A stretch of 64,000 nucleotides of DNA from Gammaproteobacteria bacterium. Its GTDB lineage: Bacteria > Pseudomonadota > Gammaproteobacteria > Pseudomonadales > Pseudohongiellaceae. Made by a program: the position numbers and the translations under genes. The stretch covers positions 62,001-126,000 of the forward strand of contig JAQWPL010000029.1 in NCBI GenBank assembly GCA_029245395.1. The letters run 5' to 3'. Below are positions 8,386 through 17,080 of the stretch, in pieces (the first letter of the stretch is position 1; each line of letters starts with the position of its first letter). The notes below the pieces were generated by a model, which saw only the letters and a program-made list of their open reading frames with translations, was not told the origin of the DNA and did not search any database.

Positions 8386-9219
8386 TCATTGCTCCTGCGC
8401 ATCTGCGCCTGCACGCAGGTGGCCATAAAGAATTTCTTCAGAAAATTCCACGCACTTGTATTCCAGCACCCGGGCATTGTCTTCCAGGCGGCGGTACAAG
8501 GGCATACTAATAGTCCATGGACGAGTGAAGACATTCGGATCTTCAATAGTGGCTTCATACATAAGCGCATTGGCATTGACTGGCGTATAACGTTCCACCA
8601 CATGCAAACTGGCACTGGCAAAATTACCCGCCCGGTCAAACCAGGACTGGCCATTGAAACCGGCGGCATCTACCACCAGCGTATCGCCGTCCCAACGCCC
8701 GTGCGAACGGCCCATATAGGAATCAATCGGAGAGAGTTCCGGGTTTTCCTTGTCCATGTGAATTGTGCGGCTGGCTTCGGCAAAGCCATAGACCAGCATG
8801 ATTTTTTGATCACCGTGAATAATCTGGAAAGGATGAGGTAAATATGTGGCACGTGGCACCCCAGGAAGAAAACATTTTATTTCCGGGTCTTCAGTGTAGC
8901 GATTTTCAAAATTCTGCTGTTTCTGTGCCAGGGCCCATTCCTGATAGGGAATTGTATTACCAACCACCACACCTCTCCCCGGCGGTATAGCGCCGATGGC
9001 GCCAAAAGCCGGCGGCCCTGCCATAGCACTATGATCCTGAATATCCCAATGAGCCGTACCGAGTGCCTGCCAGACTCCGTTCAGGTCTGGATGCCCGTCC
9101 CAGGCGCGAGGAAACTCCGCTTCAGCAGCTATTACATTCATGCAGCCTAAGCAGCAGACCATACAGCCGGCTAACCAGGTCAGCTTACTCACCCACAACC
9201 CAGGCAGATACTTCAGCAT
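8386..9219 (-). CDS. Secreted PDLxGxW protein, short form (cassette 1)
   Basis: This 277-residue protein has an N-terminal hydrophobic leader (LTWLAGCMVCCLGCMNVIAA). Its body contains WDGHPDLNGVWQALG, GVPRATYLPHPFQI, SHGRWDGDTLVVDA, GFNGQSWFDRAGNF, IEDPNVFTRPWTISMPLYRR and LEYKCVEFSEE. The same blocks occur in the neighbour's C-terminal domain and in both cassette-2 proteins, so all four are paralogues. It is the promoter-proximal gene of the cassette and is translationally coupled to the VOC fusion. A purine-rich AAGGGGAAAG lies before the ATG. The family has no function I can name. Confidence 0.75.
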   Translation of the reverse strand: MLKYLPGLWVSKLTWLAGCMVCCLGCMNVIAAEAEFPRAWDGHPDLNGVWQALGTAHWDIQDHSAMAGPPAFGAIGAIPPGRGVVVGNTIPYQEWALAQKQQNFENRYTEDPEIKCFLPGVPRATYLPHPFQIIHGDQKIMLVYGFAEASRTIHMDKENPELSPIDSYMGRSHGRWDGDTLVVDAAGFNGQSWFDRAGNFASASLHVVERYTPVNANALMYEATIEDPNVFTRPWTISMPLYRRLEDNARVLEYKCVEFSEEILYGHLRAGADAQEQ

Positions 9220-9420
9220 GCACTTTCCCCTTGTTGCTCACATTCTATGGTTTAGTGTTTTTTACAAAAACGTAATTGAGAATAAATTTAACACAGGGTA
9301 ATGTCTAGCACTGTCTCTGACAGACCAACCATTACATAAATGAGAGTCTGATTTAACACCGTCGAAGTTTGGAGGCCTTTAGATCTCCACTATATCCCCA
9401 CTATAGCCCCACCAGATTGC

Positions 9421-10266
9421 CTAAAGCGCCTCAACTCCGGCACGCTGACAAAAATATTCCCAGACCCGCGGCATCGCCAACGGAGAAAACTGGGTTGCCG
9501 AAGATAAGGCGATTTCTTCATCACTCAACGCAGTAAGTTCGCCCAGTGACCTGGCCTGCAGCAGCACATCGGCATTGACTTGCAGGTACACAGCTGTGAC
9601 TACCGCACGCTGTATATCTGCTCCAACTACTACAGCGCCATGGCCGCGCATTAACAGGCAGGTATTGTCGGCCAAAGTCTCGGCAAGATTTCTACCTTGC
9701 TCTATGCGCCTCACCAACATGTCAGTGTCGCCATAATCATCCCTGATATCCCACACTGGAATTTCGGCGCCTATTACTGAGGCAGCATGCACCACAGGGC
9801 GCAACGGTACATCGGTGATAGTAAAGGGCAATACGGAATAGGCATGGTGATGCACCACGGAATGTACGTCAGGACGCGCTGCATAAATAGCCGCATGAAT
9901 CATGCGCTCACCGTAAGCAGTGCGCCCACGCGAATCCAGGGCATTGCCCTCCAGGTCGAACACCATTAAATCTTCGTGCTCAACTAACGCAGGGCTGCGA
10001 GAGCGGGACATCACAAATTGCTGCGGATTATCAGGATGGCGGGCGCTAACATGACCAAAGGCATCGACTACATTTTCATTAGCCAGAATTCGATTTGCTG
10101 CCATCAGGCGCTGAAATTCCACCAACTCGGGCAGCACCCCATCACTTGACGCCGCGGCCAACAAGCCCGGCATGGATCCAAGCAAACCAGAACTGGCCAG
10201 CACTGAAAGCGTTCGCAACATGTGCCGACGTGAAATTTTTTTTGTATGGGGAGGTGCTTTTATCAT
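9421..10266 (-). CDS. Tat-exported class II aldolase/adducin family protein
   Basis: This 281-residue protein begins with a Tat leader (SRRHMLRTLSVLASSGLLGS). The class II aldolase fold follows: NVVDAFGHVSARHP, FVMSRSRSPALVEHEDLMVF, then VHSVVHHHAYSVLPF (zinc-binding His pair) and CLLMRGHGAVVVGADI (third His). The family carries out metal-dependent aldol cleavage or decarboxylation of sugar phosphates and related hydroxy acids. Exported versions occur in environmental bacteria with unknown substrates. About 200 bases without a gene precede it. Possible ribosome binding site: TAGGAAA. Confidence 0.85.
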   Translation of the reverse strand: MIKAPPHTKKISRRHMLRTLSVLASSGLLGSMPGLLAAASSDGVLPELVEFQRLMAANRILANENVVDAFGHVSARHPDNPQQFVMSRSRSPALVEHEDLMVFDLEGNALDSRGRTAYGERMIHAAIYAARPDVHSVVHHHAYSVLPFTITDVPLRPVVHAASVIGAEIPVWDIRDDYGDTDMLVRRIEQGRNLAETLADNTCLLMRGHGAVVVGADIQRAVVTAVYLQVNADVLLQARSLGELTALSDEEIALSSATQFSPLAMPRVWEYFCQRAGVEAL

Positions 10267-10380
10267 GACGTTAATTTCCTACTTTTAAATTACTGTTCTT
10301 GACTCAAATAGAACCTGGGTTAGTGATGATTATATTACTCTGACCTCTTAGCTATTTCCCACTAATTAAGAACGTATCAG

Positions 10381-10668
10381 TTATTCCGGATTCTTTGCTT
10401 TCCCTTCTGACTTTTCCAATTGTATGTGGTGCGCCACATACTCATCCAGAATACTCCTGATCAGACGCTGGTATTGAATGTCATGTTTTTCAGCCTGTTT
10501 TTTGAAAAACTCGATACTGTCACCCGTTAACGTAATGGTAATTTTTATTTTATCCATACTCCGGGCGATCTCTTCCGGTGACGATAGAAAGCTTTTATCC
10601 ACCCTTTTGAAATCATTGAGGGTGTAATCCCCCATCGGGCCTTCAGTGTATTTGATTTTCTTGCTCAT
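10381..10668 (-). CDS. brnA: BrnA-like antitoxin (module 1)
   Basis: A 95-residue frame starts at the ATG at 10668 (MSKKIKYTEGPMGDYTLN). Its C-terminal half (ITITLTGDSIEFFKKQAEKH, then YQRLIRSILDEYVAHH) is the ribbon-helix-helix type segment seen in BrnA antitoxins and is comparable to the second antitoxin in this window (18775-19044). It overlaps the frameshifted brnT gene, as usual for brnTA. In the current sequence it is also read as an in-frame extension of brnT, giving an artificial 186-residue toxin-antitoxin fusion. Confidence 0.72.
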   Translation of the reverse strand: MSKKIKYTEGPMGDYTLNDFKRVDKSFLSSPEEIARSMDKIKITITLTGDSIEFFKKQAEKHDIQYQRLIRSILDEYVAHHIQLEKSEGKAKNPE

Positions 10669-10941
10669 AAATTTTCCTGCCTTTGCGCCAATACCCTGCT
10701 CCAATAATCCGAATATTGCCAGACCGAAAAGTAAACGTACGGTTAACACGCCTTTTCCAGCTTCATCGAGGCCATAACAATACAACCGTCCTTCGACATG
10801 GCTATGCTCAGGATCTTCTTCTACAACACAGTTCGGATCGTTAAATGCATGCCTTGCTTCCCTGAAGGACACACCATGCTTTAACCGGTTATCCAGGTCT
10901 TTCAATGCATCCCATTCAAATATTGGCTCATCCTTGAGCAT
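10643..10941 (-). pseudogene. brnT: brnT-like toxin gene with a one-base frameshift (module 1)
   Basis: The first 67 or so codons read FEWDALKDLDNRLKHGVSFR, then DPEHSHVEGRLYCYGL and GVLTVR, a normal BrnT start (FxWD..K..NxxKHGVSF). After VR the expected C-terminus (FTFRSGNIRIIGAGYWRKGR, then KIYEQ, ending with TGA at 10643-10645) lies in another frame. Adding one T to the TTT run at about 10732 would restore it and give a protein of 99 residues with the conserved RIIGA..ARK-like end. In the actual sequence the toxin frame runs straight into the antitoxin frame. Either a real inactivating deletion in a short homopolymer or a sequencing error explains this. Confidence 0.75.
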
Positions 10942-10961
10942 CGATTCCTCACCCTAACAGA

Positions 10962-10983
10962 CGTATGGCTAAATAGCCATACG
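10962..10983. promoter_or_regulatory. Palindrome upstream of brnTA module 1 (candidate operator)
   Basis: CGTATGGCTA and TAGCCATACG form perfect 10-base arms separated by AA. It lies about 20 bases before the toxin start, where toxin-antitoxin complexes usually bind to repress their own promoter. Operator function is inference. Confidence 0.55.
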
Positions 10984-11093
10984 CTCCTCTTTCCCATAAT
11001 CCCCCTCAACATAGTCGCCGTTATGCGATCCTGCCAACTTTGCTATGCTTGGCTGACCACACCAAATCATTGCCAATAAAGGAAAGGTGCCAC

Positions 11094-12131
11094 ATGACAC
11101 GACTCTTTTTCGCACTCACTCTGCTCTTGAGCACGCTAGTGCCTGTACTAGCCGCTGAAACAGAGCTCTCTGGCACCCTCCTTGTCGCCAATCGCACTGG
11201 CGGCAGCATCTCGGTGATCGACTTACAAACCAAAACAGAAATCACGCGCCTGCCCATCGGCCAGCATATCCCTCATGAAATGGCGGCCTCTCCTGATGGG
11301 CGCTGGGCCGTCACCGGAGAATATGGCTCCGGAAACAATCCCGGGCGTCACCTGGTGGTGATCGATATCGCTGCCGCCGAAATTGTTTCCCGCATTGATA
11401 TGGGCCCCAACACCCGTCCCCACAGTATCGTCTTCCTGTCAGATAGTCGGCACGTGGTCACCACCATCGAACAATCCAGCGCCATTGCCCTGGTAGATAT
11501 CATTGACGGGAAAATAATCCGCACCTGGCCCACCGGCGGGGAGGACAGCCACATGGTGAGATTGGCCCCGGACGACAGCCGCGCTTATATCGCTAGCCGT
11601 GGCAGCGGCACTTTGTCAGTCATCTGGCTCGATGAGGAAAACGCAAACCGGCCACGCACGGTGATTACCACCGGCAGGCGAGCTGAAGGCATTGCCGTGT
11701 CTCCCGATGGTCAGCAGATCTGGGTTGCTAACCAGGGCGATAGCACCATCAGTGTTGTCGATGCGCAGACCCTGGAAGTGATTGCTGGCATCGAAGGCAT
11801 CACCACCAACCGCATTGAATTTCTACCTAATGGCCAGGCAGTTGTACCCGGAGGCATCAATACCGACAGTATGGGTAGGTACATCACCTTTTTTGATGGC
11901 CCAACCCAGGAAGTCTTGCGGTCACTGCAATTGCCCAGCAGTGATGATTTAGGCACTGGCGTGCGGCTGCTTGCTGCTGATGATGTGTTATTTCTGGCAG
12001 ACAGTGCATTGGGTGAGATTACCGTGGTTGCTCCTGCCGCAGAGAATGCTACAGAATTTATTAGCAACAATCCGAACAATGTGGACGGTATGGCGTGGTC
12101 GCCCTTGCGATTGAATGTTTTGGGCGATTAA
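11094..12131 (+). CDS. YncE-like YVTN beta-propeller protein, secreted
   Basis: The ATG at 11094 is chosen over a frame extension to 11040 because it has GGAAAGGTG upstream and begins a signal peptide (LFFALTLLLSTLVPVLAA). The 345-residue product is built of repeated propeller blades: LLVANRTGGSISVIDLQT, EMAASPDGRWAVTGEYG, VVIDIAAAEIVSRIDMG, IAVSPDGQQIWVANQGDSTI and SVVDAQTLEVIAGIEG. This is typical of the YVTN/YncE family, which act as periplasmic binding or scaffold proteins; the substrate is unknown. It is divergent from the brnTA module 1, with which it shares a 150-base intergenic region. Confidence 0.83.
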   Translation: MTRLFFALTLLLSTLVPVLAAETELSGTLLVANRTGGSISVIDLQTKTEITRLPIGQHIPHEMAASPDGRWAVTGEYGSGNNPGRHLVVIDIAAAEIVSRIDMGPNTRPHSIVFLSDSRHVVTTIEQSSAIALVDIIDGKIIRTWPTGGEDSHMVRLAPDDSRAYIASRGSGTLSVIWLDEENANRPRTVITTGRRAEGIAVSPDGQQIWVANQGDSTISVVDAQTLEVIAGIEGITTNRIEFLPNGQAVVPGGINTDSMGRYITFFDGPTQEVLRSLQLPSSDDLGTGVRLLAADDVLFLADSALGEITVVAPAAENATEFISNNPNNVDGMAWSPLRLNVLGD

Positions 12132-12163
12132 AAGAATAAGGAGAATAAAAAGAAATAAAGAGA

Positions 12164-12346
12164 TTAAGCGCGCTGTAATTCCGGGGAAGCTTCCGGGCCC
12201 TGGGGCCGAAATTCGGGCTTATCCTTACAGCCGAATAACCCGGGGTTATTGCAGCCCACCGCATGTTGTAATTGATAACAACCCACTATGCCTGTCAGGC
12301 AACCAAATACTACTACCACTGCCAGACTTCTTAGTATCAGCTTCAT
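12164..12346 (-). CDS. Small putative lipoprotein
   Basis: A 60-residue frame starts with a lipoprotein-type leader (ILRSLAVVVVFGCLTGIVGC), where LTGIVGC could be a lipobox. The rest is a short Cys-containing tail (GCNNPGLFGCKDKPEF). No close family comes to mind. The ribosome binding site is weak (GGGG about 14 bases upstream). It converges with the YncE-like gene. It may be real because leader plus lipobox are unlikely by chance. Confidence 0.42.
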   Translation of the reverse strand: MKLILRSLAVVVVFGCLTGIVGCYQLQHAVGCNNPGLFGCKDKPEFRPQGPEASPELQRA

Positions 12347-12577
12347 GTTACAGCTGACCCCGGCATCCCCTAAAAATTTCAATATTTGGGCAGTTTCATA
12401 GCTACTCCCTAAATGCTTAAACGGCTCAACCGTATCCTTTATCTATGCACATTATAGTTATTGACTTGCCGGCGATCTGAGAGACAATGGTTATCTCGGT
12501 GTCATGAGAGGGTATCAAGCTGTTTATCTCGTCTTGCACCTGCTTTACTTCATCAACCATGTAAAGAGGACTTAATC

Positions 12578-14113
12578 GTGCCTGACCTAATCCTTCGCCA
12601 AACCGAACATCACGCCGGCAGACCCTATACCTCGGTATGCTTGACGGCCTTACTGGCCTTATGTCCTTTTACTCTTGGCGCCCAGCCGGATCTGCCAGTC
12701 ACCCGCTTACTGTTCGAACCGGTACCTATTCCTGCCGAAGGATTAGCAGGCAATGAGGCAGCCCTCACTTCCCTGGCAAACATGCCTGCCCTTGTGTCCA
12801 GCGATGATCTGGAAGATGAAGGCCTGGATGCGACAACACGCCTAGAACTTTTGGCCGATATCGAGGAGTACGTGACTGCCATAGGCAATAAAGAAGAAGC
12901 GGAAGGGCCCTATTCTGAAGAGCTTATTCAGGACCTGGCTAGCGTTGGCCAGATCCAGCAGCAACTTGAAGAACATGAACAGGCCCTGGAATTCTTTGAA
13001 CGCTCGCGCAACCTCAGTCGCATTAACGAAGGTCTGGATACCCTTATCCAGGCCCCTATGATTGAAGGGCAGATTGAAAGTCTGTCTGCGCTGGGACGTT
13101 TAACGGAAGCCGATGAGTTGCAGGATAGCCTGCTGACACTTAACCAGGACTTCTATGGCGCCGACAGCGTAGAAGTCGTTACTGCGATACACAAACTGGG
13201 TGACTGGAACCTGCAAGCCTTTCTGCAAAGATCCAATATCGCCTTGAATATCGGCCGGGTGAATGCCGCTGAATTCCTGGCTAACACCAACTACAATTCA
13301 GTCGACGAGACAGCAAACAACAACTTCACACCCGACATTAGCGATCCCACCAACACGCCACTGTACAAATTGTACCTGGCTCAGACAAATTTCCTGGAAG
13401 CGATCAATATCCTGATCCAGAATAAAAACTACACTCACCCGGAAATACTGGAACTGGAACGTAAATTCACCACCACAGCTTTCCTGCGCATCCATCAGGA
13501 AAATATCGTCTACGAGCCGGATTTCTACCTGAACAGAAAAACCTCGTCCACGGGCTCGCGCCTCGATACCAGTGCCCAGAACCTGATGAACTCACCTGAC
13601 TATGAAAACGGCCTGACCTCCATAAAGCGCAGCCTGTCCTACATCTCTGTGAATGATCAGCGCACCTCCCTGCAGGTAGCCCAAGCCATGATAGAAGAAG
13701 CCGACTGGCACATGCTGTTTGAACGCAAACGGCTGGGAAGGGAAAAATACGAAGAAGCCTATGCCTTTTTCCAGCAATACCCCGACATGGAGGCGCAAAT
13801 CGTTGATTATATTTACTCCGACGTTCCGGTTGTTTTACCCGTGTTCTTACCGCCCCCCAACAGCCGTGAAAAACTGGGCATTGGCGAAGATGAAGAGGTT
13901 CAGTATTTCGGTTACTTCGACGTCACCTTTAATGTCAATCGCAACGGCCAAGCCCGGCGTGTCAAGATTCAGGACCAGGGCGGCGATGTCACCCGCAATA
14001 TGGAAATCCGCCTGGGCCAGTACTTGCAAAACGTAATGCTCAGGCCACGCTTTGACCGTGAAGGCAAACTAGACAATAAAGAGTACAGCTTGCGCTACTA
14101 CGTGGGAATCTAA
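12578..14113 (+). CDS. Exported TPR protein with TonB-C-like C-terminal domain
   Basis: The GTG at 12578 has AGAGGA eight bases upstream and begins a leader (TSVCLTALLALCPFTLGAQ); the frame further upstream looks non-coding. The 511-residue product has helical repeat-like segments (ELIQDLASVGQIQQQLEEHE, QALEFFERSRNLSRINEG) resembling TPRs. The last 90 or so residues (VQYFGYFDVTFNVNRNGQAR, RVKIQDQGG, VMLRPRFDREGKLDNKEYSL) match the energy-transducer TonB C-terminal fold without a TonB membrane anchor. It likely acts in the periplasm; its role is unknown. A strong terminator follows directly. Confidence 0.72.
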   Translation: MPDLILRQTEHHAGRPYTSVCLTALLALCPFTLGAQPDLPVTRLLFEPVPIPAEGLAGNEAALTSLANMPALVSSDDLEDEGLDATTRLELLADIEEYVTAIGNKEEAEGPYSEELIQDLASVGQIQQQLEEHEQALEFFERSRNLSRINEGLDTLIQAPMIEGQIESLSALGRLTEADELQDSLLTLNQDFYGADSVEVVTAIHKLGDWNLQAFLQRSNIALNIGRVNAAEFLANTNYNSVDETANNNFTPDISDPTNTPLYKLYLAQTNFLEAINILIQNKNYTHPEILELERKFTTTAFLRIHQENIVYEPDFYLNRKTSSTGSRLDTSAQNLMNSPDYENGLTSIKRSLSYISVNDQRTSLQVAQAMIEEADWHMLFERKRLGREKYEEAYAFFQQYPDMEAQIVDYIYSDVPVVLPVFLPPPNSREKLGIGEDEEVQYFGYFDVTFNVNRNGQARRVKIQDQGGDVTRNMEIRLGQYLQNVMLRPRFDREGKLDNKEYSLRYYVGI

Positions 14114-14126
14114 CTCTACCTTAATG

Positions 14127-14155
14127 AAAAAGGCGCCAGGTAGCGCCTTTTTTGT
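14127..14155 (+). terminator. Rho-independent terminator after the TPR gene
   Basis: AAGGCGC pairs with GCGCCTT around the loop CAGGTA and is followed by a run of T. It lies 13 bases after the stop codon. Confidence 0.85.
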
Positions 14156-14170
14156 TTCACGATAGAAATT

Positions 14171-14200
14171 GTAGGGCGGAAGAGCGAGGCGATCTCCGCC
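14171..14200 (+). repeat. GGCGGA..TCCGCC dispersed repeat
   Basis: GTAGGGCGGAAGAGCGAGGC followed by GATCTCCGCC differs from the 5999 copy at only a few bases. GGCGGA and TCCGCC can pair. Confidence 0.75.
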
Positions 14201-14229
14201 GAAGACGGATGCAGTCCGCCCCCTTCCCA

Positions 14230-14257
14230 CTTTCAACTTTCAACTTTCAACTTTTCA
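14230..14257. repeat. Heptamer tandem repeat (CTTTCAA)x3
   Basis: Three exact CTTTCAA units are followed by a degenerate CTTTTCA. It sits just before the start of the molybdenum hydroxylase gene and about 30 bases after a copy of the dispersed repeat, as at the 6.5-kb locus. Confidence 0.75.
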
Positions 14258-14272
14258 CTTTACCCTGTCCCC

Positions 14273-16621
14273 ATGCCCCATGACTCCAACAACAAATTCC
14301 CCCTAGCCCGCCGTAAATTTCTGGAGACATCCGCCGTAACCACCGGCGCCTTCGTCATGGGTTTCTGGCTGCCACCGAAGTCCACCACCGCCCAAACTGA
14401 CATTGAAGACACCACAGCAAACCCCGAAGTAAACGCCTGGGTAGTAATAGAACCCGACGACACCGTCATCATCCGCATAGCCCAAACCGAACTAGGCCAG
14501 GGTGTATGGACCTCCAACGCCATGATGGTGTGCGAAGAACTGCAATGCGACTGGAGCAAGGTGCGTCCAACCTATGCCTCGGTTAACCGCGATGGCCGTG
14601 AAACGGCGCCAGACTGGACCTTGAATGTACCGGGCAATGGCGCCAACGATCCCACTGGCGGCGGTGACCCTCAGTTTCGTGATCGCCAACGCCTGCGCGG
14701 CATCCCCAACAGCCTGTACCGGCGCATGCGCACCAATGAAGCCGCCTCGGTACGCGACGGCCGTTACTATTTACAGCTGGCAGGCGCCGAAGCCAGGGAA
14801 CGTCTATTAATAGCAGCCGCCAACCTCTGGGATGTACCGGTAAGTGAACTAACAGCCTTAGATAGCCTGATCACCCATGCATCCAGCAATCGTGAAACAA
14901 CTTACGGCCAAATCGCCCACCTCGCCGCTGCCACACCCCACCCCGATCCGCAATCCATCACCATCAAAGCACCAGATCAATGGACCCTCATGGGCACCGA
15001 GCAACGTAACCTGGATGTGCCCGACAAGGTCACCGGCAAAACCCGATACGGTATCGATGTACAACTGCCAGGCATGCTCTGGGCGGCTGTGAAATCCTGC
15101 CCGGTGTACGGCGGAGATGTGCGCAGCTATGACTTCGATGCCATCCGCGACATGCCCGGTGTGCAATCAGTGTTTCAGTTTCCCATTCCCGACCCCGCTC
15201 TGACCCGGGGACGCGTGTTCAGCGGTGGCGTGGCAGTAATCGGGGACACCTGGTACCAGGCAAACAAGGCATTAAATGCCATACCTATCGAATGGGATCT
15301 CCCACCAGACAATGCCGCCTTCAATACATCCAATATGCATGAAGCCTTGCTGGCATCACTCGATCAAGCCGGCACACTGAGAGTAGACCAGGGCGATGTT
15401 GAGCAAGCCTTCGGGAATGCTGAGCAAAATTCAGATCAACAAATAGTCGAAGCCACCTATTCCACCCCCTACCTCCCCCGCGCCCGCATGGAACCGGGCA
15501 ATGCCACCGTGCTGGTGACTGACGAGCGGGTGGACATCTGGATCGGGGATCAAAGCCCCCAGGAAACCCGCTTCAGTGGCGCTTCCATTACCGGCATCAA
15601 TGAGGCCGATGTCCATGTGCATCAATGCCATTTAGGCGGCGGCTTCGGGCGCAATGGCAACGGCCCCCAGGCAGAACAGGCCATCATGATCGCCAATGCC
15701 CATCGGGGCACACCCATACATTTGTTATGGTCACGGGAAGAGGATTTTATCGGCACCACCTACCGCGCCATGGGCGTCGCCCGACTGAAAGCCGCACTGG
15801 ACAGCGACGGCTGGCCAATCGCAATGCAAGTACAAACCGGCATGCAAGAAGATGGCTTTGGCCCCACCGCCTCCTTCGATATCGCCTCACGCTATGCAGT
15901 ACCCAACTACCGCTTCTCCAACCACACTACACAATTTCATATCCCCTCCGGCACAAGACGCGGCGTAGGCCAGGCGGCCCATGAGTTTTACCGGGAAAGT
16001 TTTATCAACGAAATGGCCCATGCCACCGGCCGCGATCCTTATGAGTACCGCCGTGAACTCATCGCCCGCACCGACCTGCCCTATAAGGACGACATGATCA
16101 AAGCCCTGGACCTGGCCGCCGAAATGGCGGACTGGGGCTCGCCCCTGCCAGAAGGCACAGCAAGAGCCATCGCCCTGGAAGAACGCGGCGCCGAAGGCAA
16201 CGGCACAGCCACCATCAGCGCCATGGTCCACACCGTCTCCATCAGCAAAGCCGGTGTACTGAAACTGGAACGGGTGGATGTAGCCCACGAAACCGGCTTT
16301 GGCCTGGCCAATCCCTTGTCAGTCAAAAAACAGATCGAAGGCCAGATCACCTGGTTCTATAACGACGCCATGCACCAGGCCATCAACGTGGAAGAGGGCC
16401 ATATTGTGGAAAACAATTTCGACCGTTTCCTTATCTCACGCATCAATGAAGACCCACCGCAAATTAATATTCAGTTCTTTAAAACCAATCATTGGCTGGC
16501 AGGGATGGGGCATGACCGGGCCACATCGGTACAGTCGGCTATTGGGGATGCTATTTTTCAGATTACTGGGAGCAGAGTTCGGGATTTGCCGTTTGGGCGG
16601 TTTGATTTGAATTGGGATTGA
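14273..16621 (+). CDS. Molybdopterin-binding aldehyde/isoquinoline oxidoreductase large subunit (IorB-like), Tat-exported
   Basis: This 782-residue protein starts with a Tat leader (ARRKFLETSAVTTGAFVMGF). It is a xanthine dehydrogenase family large subunit of the IorB type: VVIEPDDTVIIRIAQTELGQ, PDKVTGKTRYGIDVQLPGML, VHVHQCHLGGGFGRNGNGPQ (molybdopterin contact), SGTRRGVGQAAHEFYRESFI and the C-terminal GVLKLERVDVAHETGFGLAN. These enzymes hydroxylate N-heterocycles or aldehydes and normally need a small [2Fe-2S] subunit (IorA). No such gene lies nearby. The ribosome binding site is poor. The gene is probably monocistronic. Confidence 0.88.
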   Translation: MPHDSNNKFPLARRKFLETSAVTTGAFVMGFWLPPKSTTAQTDIEDTTANPEVNAWVVIEPDDTVIIRIAQTELGQGVWTSNAMMVCEELQCDWSKVRPTYASVNRDGRETAPDWTLNVPGNGANDPTGGGDPQFRDRQRLRGIPNSLYRRMRTNEAASVRDGRYYLQLAGAEARERLLIAAANLWDVPVSELTALDSLITHASSNRETTYGQIAHLAAATPHPDPQSITIKAPDQWTLMGTEQRNLDVPDKVTGKTRYGIDVQLPGMLWAAVKSCPVYGGDVRSYDFDAIRDMPGVQSVFQFPIPDPALTRGRVFSGGVAVIGDTWYQANKALNAIPIEWDLPPDNAAFNTSNMHEALLASLDQAGTLRVDQGDVEQAFGNAEQNSDQQIVEATYSTPYLPRARMEPGNATVLVTDERVDIWIGDQSPQETRFSGASITGINEADVHVHQCHLGGGFGRNGNGPQAEQAIMIANAHRGTPIHLLWSREEDFIGTTYRAMGVARLKAALDSDGWPIAMQVQTGMQEDGFGPTASFDIASRYAVPNYRFSNHTTQFHIPSGTRRGVGQAAHEFYRESFINEMAHATGRDPYEYRRELIARTDLPYKDDMIKALDLAAEMADWGSPLPEGTARAIALEERGAEGNGTATISAMVHTVSISKAGVLKLERVDVAHETGFGLANPLSVKKQIEGQITWFYNDAMHQAINVEEGHIVENNFDRFLISRINEDPPQINIQFFKTNHWLAGMGHDRATSVQSAIGDAIFQITGSRVRDLPFGRFDLNWD

Positions 16622-16644
16622 TTTAAGGGATATAGTCAGGAGAA

Positions 16645-16675
16645 AGGTTAGAAATCAGGTTACTCTGACCCCTTT
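16645..16675. repeat. Short TTACTCTGACC-type repeat fragment
   Basis: AGGTTACTCTGACCCCTTTG here and TTACTCTGACCTC at about 10336 share an 11-base core. The core GGGGTCAGAGTAA is a frequent end of REP-like palindromes in gammaproteobacteria; here only single arms are visible. Confidence 0.4.
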
Positions 16676-16702
16676 GATAAAAGAATAAAATAAATACTTA
16701 AA

Positions 16703-17071
16703 ATGGATAAAGAATGCCTTGAATGCGGGATGTTCAATTCAATCCCGGTCTTCGACATCACTGACTGGAATAAGGAAGATCAATGTCTTAAATGCGAGTC
16801 AGTGCTCATCCTTCAACATGATGGGTCGACCCAAATGGTCGATATAGCGCATGGCAGAGAAACGGTTGATAAGGCTATGTCAAAATTACATCAGCATCTA
16901 AATGATGCCATCAACAACTACACTCAACGTTTGCGATTAATAGTGGGTGGCGGACTTATTAAAGATGAGGTGCTGGGCTTATTATATTATTACCAGGAGC
17001 AACGATATATCGTGTCGTATTCTGTGGAAAGCAATAATACAGGCGCGATCAGTGTCATTCTTCGGCATTGA
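16703..17071 (+). CDS. Small zinc-ribbon plus Smr-like domain protein
   Basis: This 122-residue protein has two CxxC pairs near the start (CLECG and QCLKCES), suggesting a zinc ribbon. From residue 47 onward it resembles an Smr domain: a VDIAHGRETVDKAMSKLHQH helix (compare DLHGLTxxEA), RLRLIVGGGLIKDEVLGLLY in place of the usual HGKGxGxLR segment, and a closing SVILRH strand. Smr domains bind or nick nucleic acid. The catalytic-type HGxG motif is replaced by VGGG, so activity is uncertain. No neighbour suggests its job. Confidence 0.55.
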   Translation: MDKECLECGMFNSIPVFDITDWNKEDQCLKCESVLILQHDGSTQMVDIAHGRETVDKAMSKLHQHLNDAINNYTQRLRLIVGGGLIKDEVLGLLYYYQEQRYIVSYSVESNNTGAISVILRH

Positions 17072-17080
17072 TCTTTAGGC

